A program made the position numbers and the translations under genes. Under the pieces are notes generated by a model. It was given only the letters and a program-made list of their open reading frames with translations, had not been told where the DNA came from and ran no database searches. From assembly GCA_963971225.1 (NCBI GenBank), contig CAXARI010000145.1, positions 1 through 64,000 on the forward strand: a stretch of DNA of 64,000 bases. Reading direction: 5' to 3'. This stretch comes from Melieria omissa (lineage: Eukaryota > Arthropoda > Insecta > Diptera > Ulidiidae). Numbering within the stretch: the stretch's first letter is position 1; every line of letters starts with the position of its first letter. This document shows positions 13,707 through 22,084 of the stretch, in pieces.

Positions 13707-14043
13707 TCAAACACATAATTAAAGTAGTCAAGTTTCTCAGCAGTGAGACTGCGAGCATTCAAATGGTACATTTTAAACCCATTATGATTATCACAGATAT
13801 GCTTTAGAACCGGTCTCAAATGCCCACTGTAAGCGTGAGTTTTTAGTGCGTTGCACATTTGTATCTATATTTTAAAATTTCATATGATCGATGTTTCTGA
13901 TATTGCAGTAACGGGGACAAAGTTGCAAAGTAGAAAGAGTGGAGTGAAAACGAGAGAGTTATAGTCAGTGGAACATACACAGTAGAGTTGTAAGTAAAGA
14001 GATAAACAAACCAAACAGAAAACAATTTGAAGGGTATACATAT

Positions 14044-14415
14044 TGTATATTTCTGCAGGCCGGTTGCTCTAAATCGTCCAAAATAAAACTGCGCTTCACT
14101 TCACTGTTGTTACTAGACTAATGCTTCGGTCGCCCGGAGCCTTTATTTATAATATTCCTTATGTCCTAAATGCTACCTACTATATTTGCACTACTTCAAT
14201 ATTTCTTATCCTAACGTTTTGCCTGCACATGCACGTAGGTAGCATGACCCAAAGTGCATGGCAGCCTAAATATACAGCACGATAAGAGCATACCAAACAC
14301 CACATGCTGGCCACACGCTCTTATCGTGCCTGTTGCTTGAATTCTTGCAGCGGTAACCACTTGATAAGTGCAACCAGATGTTGGTTGTCTTGTGGTGCCG
14401 TTGCAAGATTCAACA
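14044..14415 (-). mobile_element. Solo LTR (372 bp), minus strand
   Basis: On the minus strand it begins TGTTGAATC and ends AAATATACA (TG...CA). Its 5-bp duplication ATATG is seen as CATAT at 14039-14043 on the left. On the right it is split by the Tc1-like insertion, as CATA before 14420 and TAT after 15681. A polyadenylation signal reads AATAAA on the minus strand near 14145. The U3 side is rich in hairpins: a perfect 13-bp inverted repeat (14277-14289 and 14317-14329) and an imperfect one (14337-14360 and 14392-14413). It sits in the spacer between ORF1 and ORF2 of the minus-strand retrotransposon. A 5-bp duplication fits BEL/Pao or some gypsy elements; family not identified. Confidence 0.82.
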
Positions 14416-14419
14416 CATA

Positions 14420-15681
14420 CAGTCTGTTCACTAAATAACGATCACCCGTAAAAAGGAAAATAAATAACTTTTTTGTTTTTAATTTATTGTTTTCTTTAAA
14501 ATTGTATCGAATGTATATTTGGAATATAAATTAATAGTTCGTCCAATCACCATTACTATCTAAAATAGCCTGACATCTTCGCTCACAACTTGCTGATAAA
14601 TTCTGTGCATACGTCAATGAAAAACTTCTCCATATTTTTTTCAGTGCAGCTTTTAACTGTTTTGTTGTTGTAAAATTTTTCTTGGCAATTTTCTGCTTCA
14701 TTAAAGCCCAAACATTATCGATTAGGTTTGCATCGGGGGACTGAGATGGCCAATCCATCGTTTCGATATCGTTTTTTCTTTCCACTTAGTACATGGGCGA
14801 CTTCGATGTTTTGGATCGTTGTCCTCCTGCAGTACCCAGACGCGATTATGTTTTCCATACAGCTTCCATGCAGATGGTAATAAGTCTTTTTGGTAAAGTT
14901 TTAACATTTTTGGTGCCTTCAAGTTTTCAGTAAAGCATGTCAAAACTCCAAAACCCTTTGCTGAAAAACTTTCATAAGCATGGACCTTTGCTGGGTGCTT
15001 AACCGTTCTTTGCACAGTTTTAACACCTTTTTCTGACCAAACACGTTTTATTCCCTTGTTTAACCAAAAAGAAGATTCATCGGTGAAAGTTATTTTAGTC
15101 AAATCACGATTCATATTTTCCTTCGCCCAGTGCAAGCGTTTTTCTATATGTTTGTGTGATAATAGAGGTTTGTTCCGTACACTATTGTACACGATGCTTT
15201 TTTCCTTAAGTTTCTTATCGTATTCAGTGATATATCTATTCCACGATCGGTAAGTTTTTTTGCGCTTCTCTTAAGGTAATTGAAGGATATTTCAAAAAAC
15301 ATTGGCCACAACCTTATCGTCCCGCGGCGAAGTCTTCCGTTTTGGACCTCTGCCTAGTTCGTCGTCAACATTTCCAGTCAACTCGCAGCGGTTAGACTAT
15401 CTCGTAACAAAAGTACGCGTCGCCACCATATACTTGGCGGCCTGCTCTGCGGTCCATTTTGGCCCCTGCGGATGCTTTGTCAAGAAGTACGCTTCAAACC
15501 GTCTTTTGTAAATGGCACTCATTGCAAAAACAGTTCAAATAACTAATCACTTTCGCAAAATTTGTATAAAATTGAATTCTCAAACTTCATAACGGTTCAA
15601 CAAAATCACCTGATGTATTTACCCTCATGTGTCATCGTTACACAGGGTGTAACAGATGATCGTTTTTTAGTGAACAGAATG
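14420..15681 (-). mobile_element. Tc1-like DNA transposon (1262 bp) with TA duplication
   Basis: Inverted ends begin CAGTCTGTTCACTAAATAAC on the left and CATTCTGTTCACTAAAAAAC on the right, flanked by TA (14418-14419 and 15682-15683). A decayed transposase lies on the minus strand. The insertion lies inside the 5-bp target duplication of the adjacent solo LTR, so it is younger than that LTR. Confidence 0.93.
14531..15522 (-). pseudogene. Tc1-family transposase, degenerate
   Basis: The ATG at 15522 opens a helix-turn-helix N-terminal region. An in-frame TAG follows after about 40 codons, a frameshift lies around 15190-15300, and another lies near 14770 between two catalytic blocks. Catalytic blocks: FTDESSFWL (first Asp), EDNDPKHRS (second Asp) and WPSQSPDANLIDNVW (third acid). 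Spacing between the second and third acids is 34 residues after allowing for the frameshift. The third acid is Asp in a context where Tc1 proteins normally have Glu (ENLW), so this reads DD34D in a Tc1 background. Stop codon at 14531. Family length is about 340 residues, so the pseudogene spans essentially the full length but cannot make active enzyme. Confidence 0.9.
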
Positions 15682-15725
15682 TATATAAATAGGATATAGA
15701 ACTATAAGCTTAAAATAATTAATCC

Positions 15726-16563
15726 TCATGTGTTGTTGCTTGCTGCCAATCGTTCAACGCTCTCTTTACTGTGGACTTTCACTGCTTCACTTTGTGGACG
15801 AACTCGAATGTAGACTTGCCCACAAATAGAAAATGCTGCCGTGAGACGTTTTTGCTTTTTAAGCTGAGTAGCGAGCTGCATAATCTCACGGTTGTTCTTT
15901 GTGAGGCATTCGTGTACAAATATTCTCCCTTTCTCATGCCCTTCATACCCTATGTCACACAGTGCAAGCGCCCTTCTATTTGCTTTGTAGAAACGGGCAA
16001 TTGCGCTGAATAGCAAAGAGCGATCGTTGGGAGAGACAAGCTTCACTATAACGGGCGCCGAATTTTTGTTTACCTTTCGCACCCGAAAAGCAGCTCGAAT
16101 TGGTGGAACATTCAGCTGAATTCCGCGACAAAGCTGAGCGAACTTTTCGCCCAGGTTCTCATTATGTGCGTAAGGAATCCCACTAATAATGAAATCCGTT
16201 GATACCACGTTGTTTTCATATTCGTTTAGCTGCGCTGCCAAAACACCCATATCGCTGTGCAGCTGTTTAATCTGGGCACACTCACGCTCATGCTTTTCCA
16301 CACGCTCCTCCAATTAAATAAATTAAATTTGCCAAATCTGCCACCATTTCGCCAATCCTCTGCATGACCCGCTCTTCTGACTCTCTCATGCGCGCTGCCA
16401 ATTGCTCCACGATGCTTTCCTTCGGCGCCTCTATTTTCACCTCTATTCTCAAGATCCAAGCTGAAGAGGGCGGACTCTCAATCTTCGCAGCTTTATTCAG
16501 CAGAGTTGGAGTTTTTTGGGGAGAAGAAATCGCTGTGCGCGCGGATTTCGTTCTTGTTGTCAT
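15726..16563 (-). pseudogene. ORF1 (nucleic-acid-binding) protein of the minus-strand non-LTR element
   Basis: The first part (16563 to about 16300) has a basic Ser/Thr/Lys-rich N-terminus followed by a charged heptad-like stretch suggesting a coiled coil. The second part (about 16310 to 15726) continues the charged helix (EERVEKHERE) and then carries a compact domain resembling the C-terminal FP/L1-type domain found in many insect ORF1 proteins (FIISGIPY, APVIVKLVS, IFVHECLTKNNREI). The two parts are in different frames, joined at the AT-rich stretch around 16310-16330, so there is one frameshift or small insertion. The gene lies upstream of ORF2 on the same strand, as expected. The role would be binding of element RNA in the retrotransposition particle. 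The domain name is by resemblance only. Confidence 0.75.
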
Positions 16564-16699
16564 TTTTGCAAAACAGTCAACAAAATTTCTTTATTTATTT
16601 ATCAGTTTTGTATTGTTCGCGGTTGGTATCACTCACGAGCCCGGGTAGAAAGTAGGTTCACCAAAACTTTTGTGGAGTCGTTTTTGTAAATCAGACAAT

Positions 16700-16833
16700 A
16701 AGATTAACACCAATAATCATGATTAAGATTACTTTTTTAATCATGATTATTTTAATCATGATTAATTTAATTTGATTAAAATTAGTCAAATTAATTAATT
16801 GATTAAAAAACTAATTGATTAATGCCAACACTG
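16700..16833. repeat. AT-rich cluster of ATGATTA palindromes
   Basis: Three copies of the palindrome AATCATGATT, with TTAA-containing flanks, lie between about 16712 and 16765, followed by TTGATTAA-type inverted repeats to about 16823. The block ends with CCAACACTG at 16825-16833, which looks like a hAT-type terminus, although I could not find a matching left end. The only base seen to differ between the two 14-kb copies (16785) is here. Confidence 0.6.
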
Positions 16834-17458
16834 ATATCGCCTGGTCACAGAGATATCCCGGGGAACTGCAGGGCAGACGAACTGGCTAGACAAGGAACGA
16901 CCAAGGAGCTATCCTCAGAGCTCGCCGGCTTAGGTATTCCATTGAGTACTTGCAAGCTGGTGATAGAGGAAGCGATGACAAAAGCTGCTAACAATGCATG
17001 AGCGGCCTCAGAGACAGGTAAGCCAGCGCAAAAGATCTGGACAAAGCTGAACTGGAAGCGCACCAAAAGTCTGCTAAATCTCAATAGGTTAACGCTCAGG
17101 GTTGTTGTCGGAGTCATCACTGGTCACTGCATCCTTGGCAGCCACGCAATTAGATTAGGGCTGGGCCACCTGGCCAACGACTTCTGCAGACGCTGCAGGA
17201 CATAGAGGAAGAAGAAAAAATTCTCCACTTTCTCTGTACTTGTCCCGCTCTTTGCAGGAAACGGAAAAAACACTTAGGGTTTTATTATACAGCCAACCTC
17301 GTGGACTTATCGGAAGTTGACACCAAGGGCTGTTCGGGCTGATTCGAGACATCTTAACAAAAAAGGGGTTAGAGATCCTGTGGTACCACAATGGGCCTAG
17401 TTTGGCCTAAGTTAGCTCTCATATGAGAGCTGCCACCACCACCTACCTACCTACCTAC
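16834..17458 (+). pseudogene. LOA-like non-LTR retrotransposon, 3' fragment (RNase H end)
   Basis: Starts inside the RNase H domain: PGHRDIPGNCRADELARQGT (from 16840) is the last conserved RNase H block. An in-frame TGA near 17000 interrupts the frame, which then continues through VVVGVITGHC and FCRRC, the Cys/His tail typical of LOA-clade elements, to a TAG near 17200. A second frame carries the end of the protein. The fragment closes with a short 3' UTR and a CCTA tetranucleotide tail (17441-17458), as seen at the 3' ends of such elements. It is 5'-truncated and has lost the endonuclease and RT. Clade assignment is by motif style. Confidence 0.75.
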
Positions 17459-18736
17459 GTTCCAGCAATCCAAGAAAAAAATTCCTATTGTCACTTAAGG
17501 TATATATGTCAACATCAATTTTAATGTGGTTATTGAGGAAACAGACGCAATAACACGGCCTAGGTAAATAAAAGTGTCAAATATGGTTAAGAAAAAACAT
17601 AAAAATGAAAACTGAAGGTTTTTCTTGCGGTAAAAAAGTAACCAAAAACTTATAAAAAACTAAGGTAAATATCAGTGTTGGACTTAATTTTTAATGCTTT
17701 TTCATAATCCGAAATGATATCCCAGCATATCGTAAAAGGATCAAATTTATTCAATGATTTCCAAAATGGCGTGAAAATGTAAAGTGCCACCTTTTTTCAT
17801 TGTTTCGTGGTCCTATATAGGTAAAATTACTTTTTATTGCTCGGAATCGTCATTACAATGAATTTAAAGTGTTCTTAGTCAATTTTTCTCTAATTCTATC
17901 ATGAGGATAGAATTCATATTCATAGATATTCATTTTGCATTTTGCTTTCGGTTATTTTCTATTCAATTCAAATTAGCTTGAATTAACTTCAGATTTCTAC
18001 GCGTTTTTTTTAAGGGGTGGCACTTTACATTAAAACATTTTAGGGTGTCGATTTTGAACACTTTGGGAAATTGGATGTAAAATTATTAGTTAGTATTAGT
18101 ATTTACGAAAAATTCAAATGAAGTGTTACCTTAGATCATTGCTCTTTAAATACTCTTTCCAACAGTATATTAGTTAATTTTCTAACGAGTTTTGCGCAAA
18201 AATTACGACTCTGCGGAACCTCTCAATGTTTTAGGATGGACAAACAAATGTTTGGGCCAAAAACCTGGGGGTCTAGAGTGGAGATAAAAGTCGTAGCGAT
18301 AAACTAATAAATCGCGGTGAGAAGTCATTTACGCCAAAATAAGCGAAACCTTAGCCTTCAAGTGCTCATAAGGAGATACACGCAGAAGGTCGATCGCATA
18401 ATAACGTGAAAAAATTGTGTTCTAATTAATCAACACACGTCGGGCATAGCGAGAAAAATTCAGAAACAAAAATTCAACATTTACAATTTTCATTCGCTCA
18501 TCAACAAGGCACATCGGCCTTCATTCGCTTCATTGAAAATAACAGTCACTTCTATAGCCGGCATTGAGCGCACGAACTCGCTCTGCACCACTGGGCACTT
18601 ACCGAAGTTGACAATAACAGAGATCATCGTGACACGAGAAATTCACAGAGACAAAATTTCTGTTCAACAAACTCTGTTATCTCACCCCTGCTGCTTTCGG
18701 CCCGCACCATAACTGCAGATTGCTTCGCTGGTCGAC
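17459..18736. other. Intergenic stretch without recognisable gene
   Basis: AT-rich sequence with no open frame of note on either strand. One foldback pair (17776-18031, listed separately) is the only structure I see. From about 18450 the sequence becomes less AT-rich and could be the decayed 5' part of the LOA-like element that becomes readable at 18737, but I cannot align it to a protein. Confidence 0.5.
17776..18031. repeat. Foldback pair, 16-bp arms
   Basis: AATGTAAAGTGCCACC at 17776-17791 and its exact complement at 18016-18031 enclose about 224 bp of AT-rich sequence. T-rich runs follow the left arm and precede the right arm. No clear target duplication is visible. Probably a small inverted-repeat element or the ends of a MITE. 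Confidence 0.55.
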
Positions 18737-20934
18737 ATGCGCATTCTGTATACTGTTTATTCTGCGGTGGTGTTTATACCGAAGACAGGTAAATGCAGCC
18801 ACCTCTACTCGAAAGACTTTGGGCCAATTAGTTTGACGTCATTCCTTCTAAAAACACTCGAAAAAATTGTAGATCTGCATGTGCGAGATACTCTGGGACC
18901 CTCAGGGATAGCAGACTCGCAGCACGCATGCATGCAAGACAGGTCCAAGGAGACTGCATTACATTCACGAGTTGCGCACATAGAAAAAGCTATGTTATTC
19001 AAAGAATACGCTCTTGGAGTATTTCTTGATATTGCTGGAGCCTTCAACAACGTAACTATCGATGCCATCTTAGATGGCATTGGAGTTGCAGGAATTGAAG
19101 TAGCTGCTTATCGGTGGATTAAGAGCCTAGCTCTAGGCTGCAGAAAGATAAGAGCTGAGTAGAATGGTGCTATAGCACTAAGAGAGGTGTCCAGAAGTTC
19201 TCCGCCAGAAGGAGTCTTATCACCATTACTCTGGCTGCTGGTGGTAAAAAAACCTGGATCACTTTGAAGGCAAGGCACCGAAACTATTTGCATTTGCAGA
19301 TGATATTGCGATAGTTCTAACCGGGAATCTTATGACTGCTACGCTAAGAACTGTGCACAACTGGACAGAAAGTACTGGCTTTAGCGCGAACGCGGAGAAA
19401 ACAGACATGCTCTTCTTCACCAGAAGGTACAAAGGACTCAACAGATCGCCACTTACTCTCAAACCTCACACCAATTACCAAGGAGTTATATTGGACAGTA
19501 AGCTGCTGTGGAACAGTGTTGTCAGATTTGGGTTTTCCCCTTAGATTTGGCTTTTCATTATTTGGATTCGGGGGAAATTTTATGATAAATATTTTAGGGG
19601 GAAATATTTTACAGACATTTTTATTTTTTTTGTTCCTTGTTCACTCCTCTCGGGAGCATAGGGCCTCCACAAGACAGCCTTGTGTTGGTTACATTAATCA
19701 GTTGTGTTGTTCTGCCAGGGTAGGTGATTGGCCTGCCGCAGGTAGTCCTAAGTGATGGAATCATCTAACGCCGCTCAGGAACGTCGCCTCCGCTCGTAGC
19801 GCCATCTGTTGTGAGGAGGTTACAGCAGAATGGTTGGGGACCTCGCTAGATCAAGTTGGTGCGCGCTGTTTTCGCAGTTGTCCGCTTCCCCTTGCAGATG
19901 TCGCTCGTGCGCCTGTTTTGCGTAACTGTTTATTTGTTTGCTTTTATCAGCCGCACAGCGCATAGTTCAGCGCCTGGCTGCACTTTGCAGAGCTTTAGGA
20001 ACTATTCCTAAGGCAACAATTAACGTGATTCTCAACCTTCCGGCCATCGACCTCTACGCGGAATGCTTGGCGGTAAAATTCTCGAGTAGGTTAAGAGCTA
20101 CAGGACAGTTCACATGCAAGTCCTTCGGGCATAGCTCTGTAGGTTAAAAGGCAGTGGACAGCTCCGATAACGTGACTCCGCTGCTGAATCCTGGAAAAAG
20201 CATAAAAGCTACAATAAAAGAGGAAGGCTTGCGCAAAGGGATCATACCTAGGCGCAGAACGCTCAATATTCACACGGACGGCTCCAAAATGACGGAGGGA
20301 GTTGTAGCAGGGATTTTCTGCTCGGAACTACAGCATCTTTCAAGCCGAGGTGTTTGCTGTCAGGAAAGCTGCGGAGCTTGGCTGCACTGACACCACTATT
20401 AATAAATCAATAAACTTTTACATCGATAGTCAATCTGCAATTAAGGCGATAATTTCTTTCTGCATATCATCCGAAAATGTCCTGCAATGCCGGGTAGCAA
20501 TGGAAAGGCTGGCTGCGAATCGCAAGTTGCATATTTATTGGGTACCTGGTCACAAAGGTAGCAGATGTTGTCGCTAAAAGTGGTGTTCACCTTTCAGATG
20601 AGCTAAGGCGAGGTGTAAATAAAATCCGCTAAAATAATGCTGGAGCAATTCAATGAAAAGCTCACGAGATTCGTTCTCTCACTCCCGAGAAAGGACTGCA
20701 GAGCCGTCGTAGGCGTACTAACGGGGCACTGCTTAACAGCGGCTCACGCGCAAAAGATGGGAATCACTCAGTCGGATGAATACAGGAAATACAGAAAAAG
20801 TGGTGTCAGGGAAACCCTGGAGAACATACTTTGCTACTGCCCGGCCATCTCAAGACTACGCTTTACCCACTTAGGGGCCCAATTTTTCCCTGGGTTGAGA
20901 GAGATCCCAAGCACGACATTAAATCGCTGCTGAA
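18737..20934 (+). pseudogene. RT-RNase H polyprotein of LOA-like element, broken
   Basis: Readable blocks in order: RT finger and palm (18737-19162) with FGPISLTSFLLKTLEKIVDLHVR-like content and a degraded AFNNV motif in place of AFD; the active-site block FADDIAIV near 19293-19316 in another frame; a thumb-like segment from about 19948; RNase H start TDGSKM near 20275; RNase H middle IDSQSAIKAI (about 20424) and the end WVPGHKG (about 20540); and the Cys/His tail VVGVLTGHC and CYCPA (20637-20934). At least five frame changes and one insertion. About 60 residues between the RT palm and thumb appear lost at the insertion. No activity is possible. Confidence 0.75.
19514..19945. mobile_element. 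Probable hAT-like insertion or fragment
   Basis: The LOA-like frame is lost at 19513, where CAGTGTTGTCAGATTTGGG begins, a sequence resembling hAT termini, followed by TTTGGCTTTT-type subterminal repeats and AAATTTT/GGGGGAAAT repeats. The host frame resumes near 19948. I cannot find a matching right terminus or an 8-bp duplication, so it may be truncated. The middle (19640-19930) is GC-richer and unrecognised. Confidence 0.45.
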
Positions 20935-21047
20935 CTTCGCTAGGAACACCCGCAGTCCCGCCGATCACTTCTAACTGGTACCGCTAAGGATCTAATAGGG
21001 TCTATGCGTGGCCAGCCTACTATGCAGCTAACTTAACCTTACCTACC

Positions 21048-21565
21048 TTCTTGTTTAAGAAAAAAATACTTGTCTCATTTTCGTATGCGGGAAAACCAAA
21101 GCAATTGGTATTACTGCTTTGCTCCCCTGCTTCATGAGCCAAATACGTAATATTTGCTATGTTGCTAATTACGCTAGCAAACGATTTTAAATTAGTCCTC
21201 AATCGACTTAAAACTAGTTGTTTTGTGACTATTTAAAAATTAGTGAGTTTATAGCTGGTTTTAAACTAGTCAAATAGTAACCCATTAAAAATTACTTGCA
21301 TATAACCCCCTTAAATGAATTTTCAAATATACTGAATACTCAATAATACTCAATTCATAAGATTTTTTTTTATTAAATTCTTTCAAAAACAAAGTACATA
21401 AGATTAAATAATATTTACAACTAATAACAATAAAAACAGAAGTGCTTAGTTATTAACGAGCGTGTGTATAGGTATGAAAGCATCCCTACAAGGAGACTAC
21501 CGGCCATATGACTAGTTATATAACCGGTATAAATAACCAACATATCGGTTATATTATATATAAAT
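21048..21565. other. Unrecognised AT-rich spacer
   Basis: Contains several AAACTAGT/ACTAGTT words and a TATAACCGGTATAA-like palindrome near 21520-21535 followed by a TATA-rich stretch (21545-21570). Similar AACCGGT words occur near 26840-26930 and 37960-38000. No gene is visible. Confidence 0.4.
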
Positions 21566-21607
21566 ATATATCGACTGTCGACTGTCTTTCGGTGCGGACG
21601 TTTTCTT

Positions 21608-22084
21608 TTGTGCTCCGCTATGACAAATTGTTTAAAGTGCAAGTTGCATTGCAGTGCTACTGACTTGGTATCGTGTGGCACCTGTTGCTCTAAGTGGCAT
21701 CTTAAGTGTGCAAATGTCAGTAAGGAGGCTGCTGAAATCATTAATTTTAATCGGCAAATAATTTTTTGCTGTGAGTTGTGCTTCGGAAACTCTCGACCTG
21801 CCTGCCCATCTATTGTGCCGTTGCTGCTTGGAAAGCTGACTGAAGTACGTGCTCTCGTTGACTCGCTAGCGGTACCTCAATCAGAGAAGATTTGTGCCGA
21901 CAATCTGAGCTCAAAGTCATCGACGGCGATTAAGCCGACACCGGCCGTCTCTCGTTTAACTCGCTCCAAAGCTGCGGACGCTCGCATTGCTGCACCGAAC
22001 TCTGCTGTTGATGTCGCGCGCTCGCCTTTGCTAGTGAAAACTACTAGTAAAAAAAACTGGGACAACTTTGCCGCCCTCACCTAA
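21608..22084 (+). CDS. ORF1 N-terminal part with PHD-type zinc finger
   Basis: 158 codons. Residues about 8-58 hold a Cys4-His-Cys3 pattern (CLKC, CGTCC, WHLKC, CCELC), the PHD-type finger seen in ORF1 of several insect non-LTR elements. After residue 60 the protein is Ser/Thr/Ala-rich and polar. The stop at 22082-22084 follows an eight-A run at about 22048-22055; read in the other phase after that run, translation goes straight into the long Ala-rich frame. So this is probably the N-terminus of a longer protein cut by a one-base slip. Role: binding of element RNA or DNA. The start was chosen because no upstream in-frame ATG exists in the leader. Confidence 0.75.
   Translation: MCSAMTNCLKCKLHCSATDLVSCGTCCSKWHLKCANVSKEAAEIINFNRQIIFCCELCFGNSRPACPSIVPLLLGKLTEVRALVDSLAVPQSEKICADNLSSKSSTAIKPTPAVSRLTRSKAADARIAAPNSAVDVARSPLLVKTTSKKNWDNFAALT

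Larger units (their letters stand above)
10068..13858 (-). pseudogene. ORF2 endonuclease-reverse transcriptase of non-LTR element, broken
   Basis: Would encode the AP-type endonuclease that nicks the target and the reverse transcriptase that copies the element RNA. The start is probably the ATG at 13858, just ahead of an N-terminal YHLNARSL motif. Going 5' to 3' on the minus strand: endonuclease motifs ITETW (about 13640), GDLNVD (about 13330) and SDHE (about 12120), then RT motifs FRPIS (about 11320), DFTKAFD (about 10690), SGVPQGS (about 10520) and YADD (10420-10431). Breaks: a 36-bp palindrome adding a stop (13662-13706), a TTAA MITE inside the endonuclease (12183-13175), a solo LTR inside the RT (10891-11305), and a frameshift near 10440-10470 just before YADD. 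Downstream of YADD the protein is short, ending at 10068. All insertions sit in otherwise open frame, so the copy was fairly young when hit. Confidence 0.9.
9971..16690 (-). mobile_element. Non-LTR retrotransposon, Jockey/CR1-like, minus strand, with nested insertions
   Basis: ORF1 (16563 to 15726) and ORF2 (13858 to 10068) lie in order on the minus strand. Once the solo LTR and Tc1-like insertions are discounted, a spacer of roughly 230 bp separates them. The 5' end is placed loosely near 16600-16690. The 3' end passes into an AAATC/AAATT pentamer tail that merges with the satellite. Four other insertions interrupt the element. The C-terminus after the RT looks internally deleted. The clade call rests on motif style only; a tree of the RT domain would settle it. 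Confidence 0.8.
18737..21047 (+). mobile_element. LOA-like non-LTR retrotransposon, decayed, 5'-truncated
   Basis: A run of RT, RNase H and tail fragments on the plus strand in the correct order, each in a different frame, ending in an ACCTTACCTACC-type tail near 21047. It is split by a hAT-like insertion (19514 to about 19945). It differs in sequence from the neighbouring fragment at 16834-17458, so two LOA-like families are present. Confidence 0.78.

Noticed and set aside
16364..16648. Plus-strand open frame of 94 codons (also 56318-56602)
   Set aside because: Lies antisense to the ORF1 N-terminal coding region and shows no domain.
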